Notes under the pieces: generated by a model
The model's database searches: none
Told to the model about the DNA's origin: nothing
Seen by the model: the letters and a program-made list of their open reading frames with translations, nothing else
Program-made: the position numbers and the translations under genes
In this document: positions 7,903 through 15,079 of the stretch, piece after piece
Layout of the letters: each line of letters starts with the position of its first letter
How positions within the stretch are numbered: position 1 is the first letter of the stretch
Assembly (NCBI GenBank): GCA_964652155.1
Contig: CAZZBK010000054.1
Coordinates: forward strand, 1 to 34,939
DNA: 34,939 nucleotides
DNA from: CAZZBK01 sp964652155
Lineage (GTDB): Bacteria; Planctomycetota; Planctomycetia; Pirellulales; PNKZ01
Direction: 5' to 3'

Positions 7903-8781
7903 TTATACCCAATAGCCGGCGAATTCGCCGTGCCCCGCCAACTCGGCCTGCAAGCGATCGCATCCGCGGCGAGCCTCGACAAACGGTCGCGGGTCATGAT
8001 TCAGACGGCCCGCGATCACCGGCAAGCGGAAGTCCGCCGCGCGCTCTATGATCTCGGCCGGGTCGTCTCGCTCGATCAGCACGACATCGGCCCAAGGCTG
8101 CGGAACCGCAGCGGACTCGGCGAGCCGTTCGACGAACAAGAGATTCCGCGCCGCGCGTCGCATGGCAACGTCGAGCGGAGCGCAACTGTCGAGCACGACG
8201 AAACCCACGGCCGGATGACGAGCCAACCGAGCGATCGGCTCGGCGAGCTGACAGGGCTCGTTCAATCGCACGGCCAACAGGTAGCCCTGCTCGTCGGCTT
8301 GCCGCAGCAGGGTGTCATCCGCTGACACGCAAACCACGACCGCCTCGTGTTCGCGCCAGGCGGTCAACTCGCCTTGTGCGACATGATCGCGATCGACGCC
8401 GCGCGCCACCCAAGGTCGGCTGTCATAGATCAGTCGCTTGCCGCGTCGCCCCAGCGGACGAATCCCCAGCCTGCGCTCCGTGCGCTCGACCGATTCGCCC
8501 GCCACGACCAACTCGATTTCGACTCGATAGAGGTAGGGTAACTCGGGGGTCCAAAAACAGGGGTCGCTCACGATCGCCTCGCAGAGCAGCGTGTCGCCCG
8601 GCCCGCGATCGACGAGTTGCGACACGGCCGTGAGCGAGTGGGCATGCGCACACGTGGGGCCCACGACACGGCCGCGCAGGGTTACGTCGTCCGGCAGGCC
8701 ATCTCGCGGCAGTTGGGCATAGACGCGCGCTTCGGCGGTGTGCGCGTCTCCCCAGAAAAGTTGCACCGATTCAAGTGTCAT
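7903..8781 (-). CDS. GH2-like protein lacking the catalytic half
   Basis: This is a 292-residue protein without a signal peptide. The N-terminal 100 residues look like the Ig-like sandwich of glycoside hydrolase family 2: 'CFWTPELPYLYRVEIEL' corresponds to the WSPE-PYLY strand of beta-galactosidases. The following 'RRLGIRPLGRRGKRLIYDSRPWVARGVDRDH' resembles the GH2 transition into the TIM barrel (G-x-R ... lNGkp-x-x-RG). The remaining 150 residues look like a shortened alpha/beta barrel. There is no acid/base Glu motif (N-E) or nucleophile Glu motif, so glycosidase activity is unlikely. It may be a degenerate or repurposed GH2 module. It follows the uvrA-type gene by 15 bp on the same strand and precedes the ThiF gene, suggesting cotranscription. 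Confidence 0.65.
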   Translation of the reverse strand: MTLESVQLFWGDAHTAEARVYAQLPRDGLPDDVTLRGRVVGPTCAHAHSLTAVSQLVDRGPGDTLLCEAIVSDPCFWTPELPYLYRVEIELVVAGESVERTERRLGIRPLGRRGKRLIYDSRPWVARGVDRDHVAQGELTAWREHEAVVVCVSADDTLLRQADEQGYLLAVRLNEPCQLAEPIARLARHPAVGFVVLDSCAPLDVAMRRAARNLLFVERLAESAAVPQPWADVVLIERDDPAEIIERAADFRLPVIAGRLNHDPRPFVEARRGCDRLQAELAGHGEFAGYWV

Positions 8782-8796
8782 GGCGGTTGTGTGGCC

Positions 8797-11676
8797 TTAA
8801 GTGGTCGGGGTGGGCAAAGCCGCCTTGAGGCTCTCGGCGAGGTACCGGCCCGTCACGGACTCGCTCTGTCGGGCAACTTGTTCCGGGGTCCCTTTGGCGA
8901 CCAGGAGGCCACCCTGGTCGGCCGCGCCAGGGCCCAGATCGATCACATAGTCGGCGGCGCGAATCAGGTGCAAGTTATGCTCGATGACGATGAGCGAGTG
9001 TCCGACTGCGAGCAGCGCCTCGAAGCAGTCGAGCAACTGCACGATGTCGGCAAAGTGCAGGCCGGTCGTCGGCTCGTCGAGGATAAACAAGCAGCGCGAA
9101 CGTTTGCTGGCCGACAGGTGGGCGGCCAGTTTCAGTCGTTGGGCCTCGCCGCCGCTGAGCGTGTTGGCCCCTTGTCCCAGCCGCAGGTAGTCCAGCCCCA
9201 CGTCGATCAGCCGCTTGAGTTTAGCCTGCACCTTGGCTTGACCGCGAAAGAACATAAAGGCCTCGCGGGCCGTCATGTCGAGCACGTCGGCAATGTTGCG
9301 GCCGCGATAGGTGACGTCGAGAATTTCCCGCCGGTAGCGGCGTCCCTGGCACTGCCCGCAACGCATGAACACGTCGGCCAGAAACTGCATGTCGACCGCG
9401 ATGTAGCCGTCACCCTCGCAGGCGGTGCAGCGACCGCCATCGACATTAAAGCTAAAGTGGCTCGCCGAGTAATTGCGGGTTCGCGCGTCGGCCGTGTCGG
9501 CAAACACCTGGCGGATTTCATCGAACGCCTTGACATAGGTGACGGGGTTCGAGCGGGGCGAGCGACCGATGGCGCTTTGATCGACGAGAATCACCTCCTC
9601 GATCTGCCCGTTGCCCAGGACGTCGTCGTACACCGCGCCCGGCTCGGCCTCTTTGTGCATCCGCTTGCACAGGGCCGGATACAGCGTGTCGGTCACCAGC
9701 GTGCTTTTGCCCGATCCGCTCACGCCTGTCACCACGCACAACACACCCAGCGGGAACTCGACGGTCAGATTCCGCAAGTTGTTCCCCCGCGCGCCGGTGA
9801 GTCGCAGCCAGCCATGTTCGAGCGCTCGTCGTCGCTCGGGAGTGGCGATCAAGCGGCGGCCGCTGAGGTAGTCGCCGGTCATACTCTGGGCCGCGTCAAG
9901 CATTTCGTGGACGGTGCCCTGAAACACGACGCGGCCGCCGCGCTCTCCCGCGCCGGGACCGATCTCGACGAGTTGGTCGGCCGCGCGGATCATGGCCTCC
10001 TCATGTTCGACGACGACGACCGTATTGCCGCGGTCTCGCAACGATTGGATAGCGCTCACCAGACGATCGGTGTCGTGCGGATGCAAGCCCACGCTGGGCT
10101 CGTCGAGCACATAGAGCATGTTGACCAGGCTGGACCCCAGTGCCGAGGTCAGGGCGACCCGTTGCACCTCGCCACCGCTCAGGGTTCTGAGGCTGCGATC
10201 GAGCGTGAGGTAGCCAAGGCCGACGAGTTGCAGATAGCGCAGTCGGTTGTGGACCTGTTCGAGCATGATCTTGCCAACGTGCCGCTGATGCTCGTTGAGT
10301 TCCAGTTGCGAGAAGAACCGGAGCGCGTCGTCAATCTTCATCTCGCAGAGGTCGGCGATCGATTGGCCGCCGATTTGCGTGGCGAGGGCCTCGGCCTTGA
10401 GTCGCCGGCCGTGGCACAGTGAGCAGACGCGGTAACTGCGCCAGCGGCTCAAAAAGACGCGAATGTGCATCTTGTATTTGCGACGCTCGAGCCAGGCAAA
10501 AAAGCCGCGCAGGCCACCGAACTTGCGTTCGCTCACGCCGTCGTGGATCAACTGGCGCTGCCGCTCGGTGAGCTGTGCGTAAGGGACGTCGAGCGGCAGC
10601 TTGTAGTCAGGAGCCAACTCGATGAGTTCTTCGAGTTCATGCGCGTAGGCGGGAGAATTCCAGGGGGCGATGGCTCCCTCGCGCAGCGTTTTGCTCGCGT
10701 CAGGGACGACCCGATCCATGTCCAGGTCGACGACGTTGCCAAAGCCCTCGCACTGCGGACAGGCCCCCCAGGGATTGTTGAAACTGAACAAGCGGGGCTC
10801 GGGAATCGAGTAGCTCCGCTCGCAATCGTCGCAGCGCAGGGCATCGCTGCGCGCGAAGCGTCGCCAGGCTCGGCCGTCGATCGTGACGAGCGATCCGCCG
10901 AGGCTCTCGTCGAGCGACGGCTCATCAAAGAGCAGCACGCAGCGGTCTTGCCCGCGATGAAAGGCTGCTTCCAACGAGTCGAGCACCCGCTGATCGCTGG
11001 CACTTCCCACGCTCAGGCGATCGACCACGACGAGCCAGTCCTGCTCGGTGGTCGACGTTTGGATAAGTTGCTCCAACTCGATCACGCGCTGGTCGATCAC
11101 GGCGCGGACGAGGCCATCCTCGCGCAGTGCCGCGGCGGTCTCTGCCAACTGCTGGGGCTCGACGTGCAGCGGATACGTGACCAGAAAGCGCGTGCCCACG
11201 GGTTGCTGGTGGATCAAGCGGAGCACATCCTGCGGCGTGTCGCGTCGTACTTCGCGGCCGCAAGAGAGGCAGTGGACGACGCCGATCTTCGCAAAGAGCA
11301 ACCGCAGGTAATCGTTCGTTTCGGTGGCGGTGCCGACGGTCGAGCGATTCGAGCGGGTCGGATTTTTCGCGGCGACGGCCATCGCAGCCGGCAGGCCATC
11401 GATCCGTTCGGCGGCTGGTTTCTCGATCCGCTCCAAGAACTGCCGCGTGTAGGCCGAGAACGTCTCGATGTACCGGCGTTGTCCCTCGGCGTAGAGGGTG
11501 TCGAAGGCCAGGCTGCTCTTGCCGCTGCCGCTCACGCCGCAGAACACGATCAACTGTCGGTGCGGCAAGTCGAGGTCGACGCGGTGCAGGTTATGCACCT
11601 CGACCCCGCGCAGTTCGATCTGACGCCTCGACACGAGCGTTGCGCTCCCTATGGACGATATTGGACGCTTGAGCAA
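8797..11676 (-). CDS. uvrA: Excinuclease ABC subunit A family protein (UvrA, divergent)
   Basis: This 959-residue tandem ABC ATPase of the UvrA family finds DNA lesions and loads UvrB in nucleotide-excision repair. The first Walker A is GVSGSGKSS (48-56), and the region between it and the first zinc module (about 130-280) is long enough to hold a UvrB-binding domain. The first zinc module is CDDC...CPQC at 282-309, with X20 between the pairs. The second Walker A, GVSGSGKST, lies near residue 660, and a second zinc module CTAC...CGQC follows. Both LSGGE signatures and both 'LDEP' Walker B motifs are present. Several usually invariant stretches differ: 'IETFSAYTRQFLERIEKP' replaces the common 'VESLSAYARQFL--M-KP', and 'AAMAVAAKNPTRSNRSTVGT' replaces 'AISI-QK...NPRSTVGT'. 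It may be a second UvrA paralogue rather than the housekeeping copy. Confidence 0.9.
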   Translation of the reverse strand: MLKRPISSIGSATLVSRRQIELRGVEVHNLHRVDLDLPHRQLIVFCGVSGSGKSSLAFDTLYAEGQRRYIETFSAYTRQFLERIEKPAAERIDGLPAAMAVAAKNPTRSNRSTVGTATETNDYLRLLFAKIGVVHCLSCGREVRRDTPQDVLRLIHQQPVGTRFLVTYPLHVEPQQLAETAAALREDGLVRAVIDQRVIELEQLIQTSTTEQDWLVVVDRLSVGSASDQRVLDSLEAAFHRGQDRCVLLFDEPSLDESLGGSLVTIDGRAWRRFARSDALRCDDCERSYSIPEPRLFSFNNPWGACPQCEGFGNVVDLDMDRVVPDASKTLREGAIAPWNSPAYAHELEELIELAPDYKLPLDVPYAQLTERQRQLIHDGVSERKFGGLRGFFAWLERRKYKMHIRVFLSRWRSYRVCSLCHGRRLKAEALATQIGGQSIADLCEMKIDDALRFFSQLELNEHQRHVGKIMLEQVHNRLRYLQLVGLGYLTLDRSLRTLSGGEVQRVALTSALGSSLVNMLYVLDEPSVGLHPHDTDRLVSAIQSLRDRGNTVVVVEHEEAMIRAADQLVEIGPGAGERGGRVVFQGTVHEMLDAAQSMTGDYLSGRRLIATPERRRALEHGWLRLTGARGNNLRNLTVEFPLGVLCVVTGVSGSGKSTLVTDTLYPALCKRMHKEAEPGAVYDDVLGNGQIEEVILVDQSAIGRSPRSNPVTYVKAFDEIRQVFADTADARTRNYSASHFSFNVDGGRCTACEGDGYIAVDMQFLADVFMRCGQCQGRRYRREILDVTYRGRNIADVLDMTAREAFMFFRGQAKVQAKLKRLIDVGLDYLRLGQGANTLSGGEAQRLKLAAHLSASKRSRCLFILDEPTTGLHFADIVQLLDCFEALLAVGHSLIVIEHNLHLIRAADYVIDLGPGAADQGGLLVAKGTPEQVARQSESVTGRYLAESLKAALPTPTT

Positions 11677-11718
11677 CCCGTTATTCTAGTCGCTCGTGGG
11701 CTCGACGACCAGCAATCG

Positions 11719-13038
11719 CTATGCGCCGCGGCGATCGCTGCGAATCGTGGCGCGTTCGTCGATCGGCCAGAGCAAACCCGCGATCAGCGAGCGAATCAGC
11801 CAACCGCCGAGAAACAACAGGGCATAGACCCCGCGCAACGAGAGCGGGGCGGAGTCACTCGCGGCCGAGGCGCGGAGTTGATCGAGCAACCAACCGCCGG
11901 CCAGGGCGCTGAACGCGAACCCGACCGCCGAGAGCGCCTGCTGAGCGGCGATGGGAAAGGTGTTGCGATGCGGGGGAACGAGCTTGAGCAGCAAGTTGTT
12001 CTGGCACAGATTATGTCCCGCAAAGGCGATCCAGACGAACCACGCTCCCCAGAGCCAGTGCGGGGCGGCGGGGCTGGCCAAGGCGTAGAACAACATGCCG
12101 CTGGCGACCACCAGTTGGCACGCGATCAAAATCGGACGATTGCCACGCCGATCGCTGAGCGGGCCGAGCCAAGCGGTCAGTAGCGTCTGACCGACGCGCA
12201 TGACGGTCACCATCAGCGTCAGCTCGAAGAGCCCCAACTGCAAGACTTCGCGCGGGTAGCGATTCTGGGCCGCCTGGGTGAACCCGTTGGCCACGGAGAA
12301 CCCCAGCGTGAACGCGAGTAGCCACCGATACGGTTGCGGTCGCCAGAGAGGTTCGGCTTGCTCGCTGGGCCGAGACGGGTTGATGCTGCGGCGAGGAGGG
12401 AGTTCTGGCGCGAGCGCGAGGGGGACCAACGATAGGAGCAAGAGCAGAGCGCTACAGCCGATCACGGCCGCATAGCCCAGGAGCTGCTCGGCAGCTTGCG
12501 GATGTTGGGTCTTCCAGTGGTCGATGAACCAGCCGCTCAGTGGGACCGCGATGGTGATGCAGACGAGTTGCAGCATTTGTCGGCGGCCAAAATAGCGGCC
12601 GCGAATCGCTGACGGCACGAGGTCGCCGAGCCACGACCATAATGCGACGGCGGCCAGGCTCTCGAAGGTCTGATGGATCGCGAGGATGACGATCAGAACC
12701 GTGAGCGGATCGACCCGGTCGAGCCGATGAGGCAGGGTGATTGTAAAAGGGAGCAGGGCCAGCAGGCCGTAACTCACGAGCGAGGCGGCGAGCCACACGA
12801 CCTTTTTTGATCCGAACCAGTCGACCCACCAGGGTGTGGAGAGCCGCAGCAGGCTGACGAGCGATTGGATGGCGAGGATCGCGGCGACGGCGAAACCTTG
12901 GGCTCCCAGTTCCATCGCCAGAAACGTGATCAGAAAGCCGGTCGAGAGGGCGTTGCCGGCAGCCCAGAGCGCACCGCTCAGGTGCCCGGCAAACAAGGCG
13001 CGGCGACGAGGAGACCAACGCTTCGGCAACACGTTCAC
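11719..13038 (-). CDS. Major facilitator superfamily transporter
   Basis: This is a 439-residue integral membrane protein from a GTG start at 13038. Hydrophobic segments are spaced as in a 12-helix MFS carrier, with a basic cytoplasmic N-terminus (KRWSPRRRALFAGHL). A signature-like 'GSKKVVWLAA' loop follows helix 2, a Pro/Ser/Arg-rich central loop lies near 'LPPRRSINPSRPSEQ', and the second half repeats the motif as 'GPLSDRRGNRPILIA'. The substrate cannot be read from the sequence. It lies 36 bp downstream of yqgE and 42 bp upstream of the uvrA-type gene on the same strand, so it is probably part of one transcript, although no functional link is obvious. Confidence 0.85.
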   Translation of the reverse strand: MNVLPKRWSPRRRALFAGHLSGALWAAGNALSTGFLITFLAMELGAQGFAVAAILAIQSLVSLLRLSTPWWVDWFGSKKVVWLAASLVSYGLLALLPFTITLPHRLDRVDPLTVLIVILAIHQTFESLAAVALWSWLGDLVPSAIRGRYFGRRQMLQLVCITIAVPLSGWFIDHWKTQHPQAAEQLLGYAAVIGCSALLLLLSLVPLALAPELPPRRSINPSRPSEQAEPLWRPQPYRWLLAFTLGFSVANGFTQAAQNRYPREVLQLGLFELTLMVTVMRVGQTLLTAWLGPLSDRRGNRPILIACQLVVASGMLFYALASPAAPHWLWGAWFVWIAFAGHNLCQNNLLLKLVPPHRNTFPIAAQQALSAVGFAFSALAGGWLLDQLRASAASDSAPLSLRGVYALLFLGGWLIRSLIAGLLWPIDERATIRSDRRGA

Positions 13039-13074
13039 TTAACCGCGAGAGAGGCCAGAGGGACCTGCTGGGCA

Positions 13075-13635
13075 TCAATTGGCGCGCAGGTCTTTGGGGA
13101 CATGCTTGATTCGCAACGACTTGAGCATGACGCTCCCCATGACGTGGCGCATGGTTTCTTCCCAGATGCGATCGTCGGGGAGCATGAGGGTTTCGGCGTC
13201 GGCGGGGGTAACGACCCAGGACTTTTCATGGAGTTCGCCTTCGAGTTGCCCGCCGCCCCAGCCTGCGTAGCCGGCGAAGATTTTTAGATGCGCCGGGGGT
13301 TGCTTGACGAGCTGGTTGATCTCGTCGCGATCGGCGCTGTAGTAGAGGCCTGGCAGGACTTCGTTCTCAGCCCATTTGGGGTCGGTGTGCAGGGCCATCA
13401 ACGGTCCCTCGCAGGGCCCGCCTCGGTACAGGGGTCCCTGCGCGCGGCATTTACCGCTGCCGATTTTTTTCCAGATGGCACTGAGCAAGGCCGGGGTGGG
13501 TCGATTGAGCACCAAGCCGATCGCGCCGTCCTCGTTATGCTGGACGAGCAAAATAACGGCTTGCAGGAAATTGGGATCCAGCAGTTCACGCGTGGCGATC
13601 AGCAGTTGGCCTTGCAGCGACTTCATAGTCGCCAT
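13075..13635 (-). CDS. yqgE: YqgE/AlgH family protein (DUF179)
   Basis: This is a 186-residue cytoplasmic protein of the YqgE/AlgH family. The typical features are in order: 'SLQGQLLIATRELLDPNF' at the start, 'VILLVQHNEDGAIGLVLNRPT', 'LYRGGPCEGPLMALH', 'IFAGYAGWGGGQLEGEL' and 'SWVVTPAD'. The family has a compact alpha/beta fold and no agreed biochemical function; AlgH was once described as a transcriptional regulator. ATG codons at 13635 and 13626 are both possible starts, and neither has a strong ribosome-binding site. It lies 38 bp downstream of the pilin-like gene. Confidence 0.92.
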   Translation of the reverse strand: MATMKSLQGQLLIATRELLDPNFLQAVILLVQHNEDGAIGLVLNRPTPALLSAIWKKIGSGKCRAQGPLYRGGPCEGPLMALHTDPKWAENEVLPGLYYSADRDEINQLVKQPPAHLKIFAGYAGWGGGQLEGELHEKSWVVTPADAETLMLPDDRIWEETMRHVMGSVMLKSLRIKHVPKDLRAN

Positions 13636-13673
13636 TGTAGCGTGGCGCCGATCGGGTGAAAACCGACCGCCCT

Positions 13674-13940
13674 CTACGAGGCGGTCCCCTCGGTGACCGT
13701 GTTGCCGAAGGTCCCGCTGTAGGTGGTGATTGTGTAGGTCGTGGGAGTCCCTGAGCCGGAGACGTTAATCGCGGAAATGGCCGTGGCCAAGTCGGCGAGT
13801 TCTGAGTTCGTGGCGTCACGCACGACGGTCATGCCCACGGCCATGCCAAAGCAGAGCAGCAGCGCGTAGAGCATGGTCTCCAGTGAAACCAGAAAACCAC
13901 GCTCGTCGTTCCAAAACTGGACCAGGATTTGCCAAGCCAT
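13674..13940 (-). CDS. Small Flp-pilin-like membrane peptide
   Basis: This 88-residue protein has an ATG at 13940 and a GAGG site nine bases upstream. The N-terminus reads MAWQILVQFWNDERGFLVSLETMLYALLLCFGMAVGM. That gives a short polar leader, a 'DERG' motif, a Glu (in SLETM) at about the +5 position after Gly, and one long hydrophobic helix, the layout of class III (Flp/Tad) prepilins. The C-terminal 35 residues are Ser/Thr/Gly-rich. It could assemble into a pilus or pseudopilus after cleavage by a TadV-type peptidase, but no tad genes are visible here. It is the first gene of the leftward train that includes yqgE, the MFS gene and the uvrA-type gene. Confidence 0.65.
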   Translation of the reverse strand: MAWQILVQFWNDERGFLVSLETMLYALLLCFGMAVGMTVVRDATNSELADLATAISAINVSGSGTPTTYTITTYSGTFGNTVTEGTAS

Positions 13941-14133
13941 AGCGATTCGCCTCGGGGAGTCGATTGCCTGTGAAACGAGCCCGACGGACCGATCGAGCCC
14001 ACGGGGTCATTATCGACGGTCGAGGCTCACAAACCGCGACGCTGGGCGAGGCGTGAGGGTTATAACGGTCGCAGGAGAAAATTGCCTCGGGCGTGCGATG
14101 GATCGCTCCCCCTGTCGGGCGCGTGGCGTTATC

Positions 14134-14171
14134 TTATGCGTGTACCCATGGGTGTTCATTCGTGGTTTCTG
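14134..14171 (+). repeat. Degenerate 12-bp tandem repeat (ATTCGTGGTTT type)
   Basis: In register the sequence reads TATGCGTGTACC, CATGGGTGTTCA, TTCGTGGTTTCT. From memory this resembles the GTGTTCATTCGTGGTTTC-like non-coding repeat that recurs in many environmental bacterial genomes. It also contains the 10-bp palindrome ACCCATGGGT. It lies upstream of the FabI-like gene. The rest of 13941-14198 holds nothing recognisable. Confidence 0.4.
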
Positions 14172-14198
14172 ACGTGCCCCCCAGCTTGCTGAGATGCG

Positions 14199-15002
14199 AT
14201 GGATTTTTTGCAATTGCGAGACAAGACGATCGTGATCTTTGGCGTTGCCAATCGCAAAAGCGTGGCGTGGCATATCGGCCGGGTCGCGCGTGAGGCGGGA
14301 GCGACGGTCGTGTACGTGGTGCGTAGCGCGCAGCGGCAAGCGAGCGTGCGTCCGCTCGTCGACGGCGCCGAGGTTTATGTGTGCGACGTGGCCGAGCCGC
14401 AGCAGATCGCGGCCGTGCGCGACGAAATCGCGGCGCGTCACCCGACCATCGACGGCGTGGTACACTCGATCGCGTTTGCCGACTACTCGGCGGGACCGAT
14501 GCCGTTTCACGAGACCCCCAAGGCGGACTTTTTACGCGCGATCGACGTGTCGTGTTATTCCCTATTGGCGATCGCCCGAGAGTTCAAAACGCTGCTGACC
14601 CCAGACGCGTCGGTGGTGACGATCTCGATATCGACGACGCGAATGGCAGCCGAGAATTACGGCTACATGGCACCGGTGAAAGCGGCGCTCGACTCGTCGC
14701 TGGCTTTCTTGGCCAAGTCGTTCAGCAGCTTTTCACGGGTCCGGTTCAACGCCGTGGCGCCGGGGTTGCTGAAGACATCCGCGTCGGCGGGCATACCGGG
14801 CTACGTCGACTCGTATCTCTACGCCGAGCAAGCGACGCTGCGGCGGCAAGCGGTGCAGACCGAAGAGGCGGCCCACGCGGCGGCGTTCTTACTCAGCCCG
14901 CGCTCGAGCGGGATCAATGCCCAGCAGATCGTGGTCGACGCCGGCATGAGCGTGAACTACTTTGATCGTGAGATCGTGCGTCGATTTCACGACGGGGAGT
15001 AG
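14199..15002 (+). CDS. Divergent FabI-like enoyl-ACP reductase
   Basis: This 267-residue SDR-superfamily protein is built like FabI: 'LRDKTIVIFGVANRKSVAWHIG' (nucleotide site), 'VVHSIAFADYS' at about residue 87, and 'RFNAVAPGLLKTSASAGIPGY'. The catalytic pair is kept as Tyr154 and Lys161 in NYGYMAPVKAAL. However, the second FabI tyrosine (Tyr154 in the protein at 2951-3781, E. coli Tyr146) is Ile144 here, in a 'TISISTTRMA' segment. Substrate choice or triclosan sensitivity may therefore differ from the canonical FabI in the same window. It is convergent with the OleA/FabH-like gene 77 bp away, suggesting a side branch of acyl metabolism. The ATG at 14199 has only a weak purine-rich ribosome-binding site. 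Confidence 0.87.
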   Translation: MDFLQLRDKTIVIFGVANRKSVAWHIGRVAREAGATVVYVVRSAQRQASVRPLVDGAEVYVCDVAEPQQIAAVRDEIAARHPTIDGVVHSIAFADYSAGPMPFHETPKADFLRAIDVSCYSLLAIAREFKTLLTPDASVVTISISTTRMAAENYGYMAPVKAALDSSLAFLAKSFSSFSRVRFNAVAPGLLKTSASAGIPGYVDSYLYAEQATLRRQAVQTEEAAHAAAFLLSPRSSGINAQQIVVDAGMSVNYFDREIVRRFHDGE

Positions 15003-15008
15003 GAAGAA

Positions 15009-15074
15009 GTGATAAGTGCTAAATGATAAGTGATAAATGCGGAACAATAACGAAGAACTGAGAACTGAGAACAC
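15009..15074 (+). repeat. Heptanucleotide tandem tracts, copy 2
   Basis: Between the convergent FabI-like and OleA-like genes the sequence is almost purely 7-bp periodic. GTGATAA, GTGCTAA, ATGATAA, GTGATAA occupy 15009-15036; AGAACTG, AGAACTG, AGAAC occupy 15054-15072. On the other strand these are TTATCAC-type and TTCTCAG-type units, the same family as the tract at 7825-7852. Confidence 0.65.
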
Positions 15075-15079
15075 GCTTC

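Noticed and set aside
8617..12183. Long open frames on the plus strand opposite the uvrA-type and MFS genes
   Set aside because: They are antisense shadows of strongly supported genes in high-GC DNA; they have no ribosome-binding sites and no recognisable domains.
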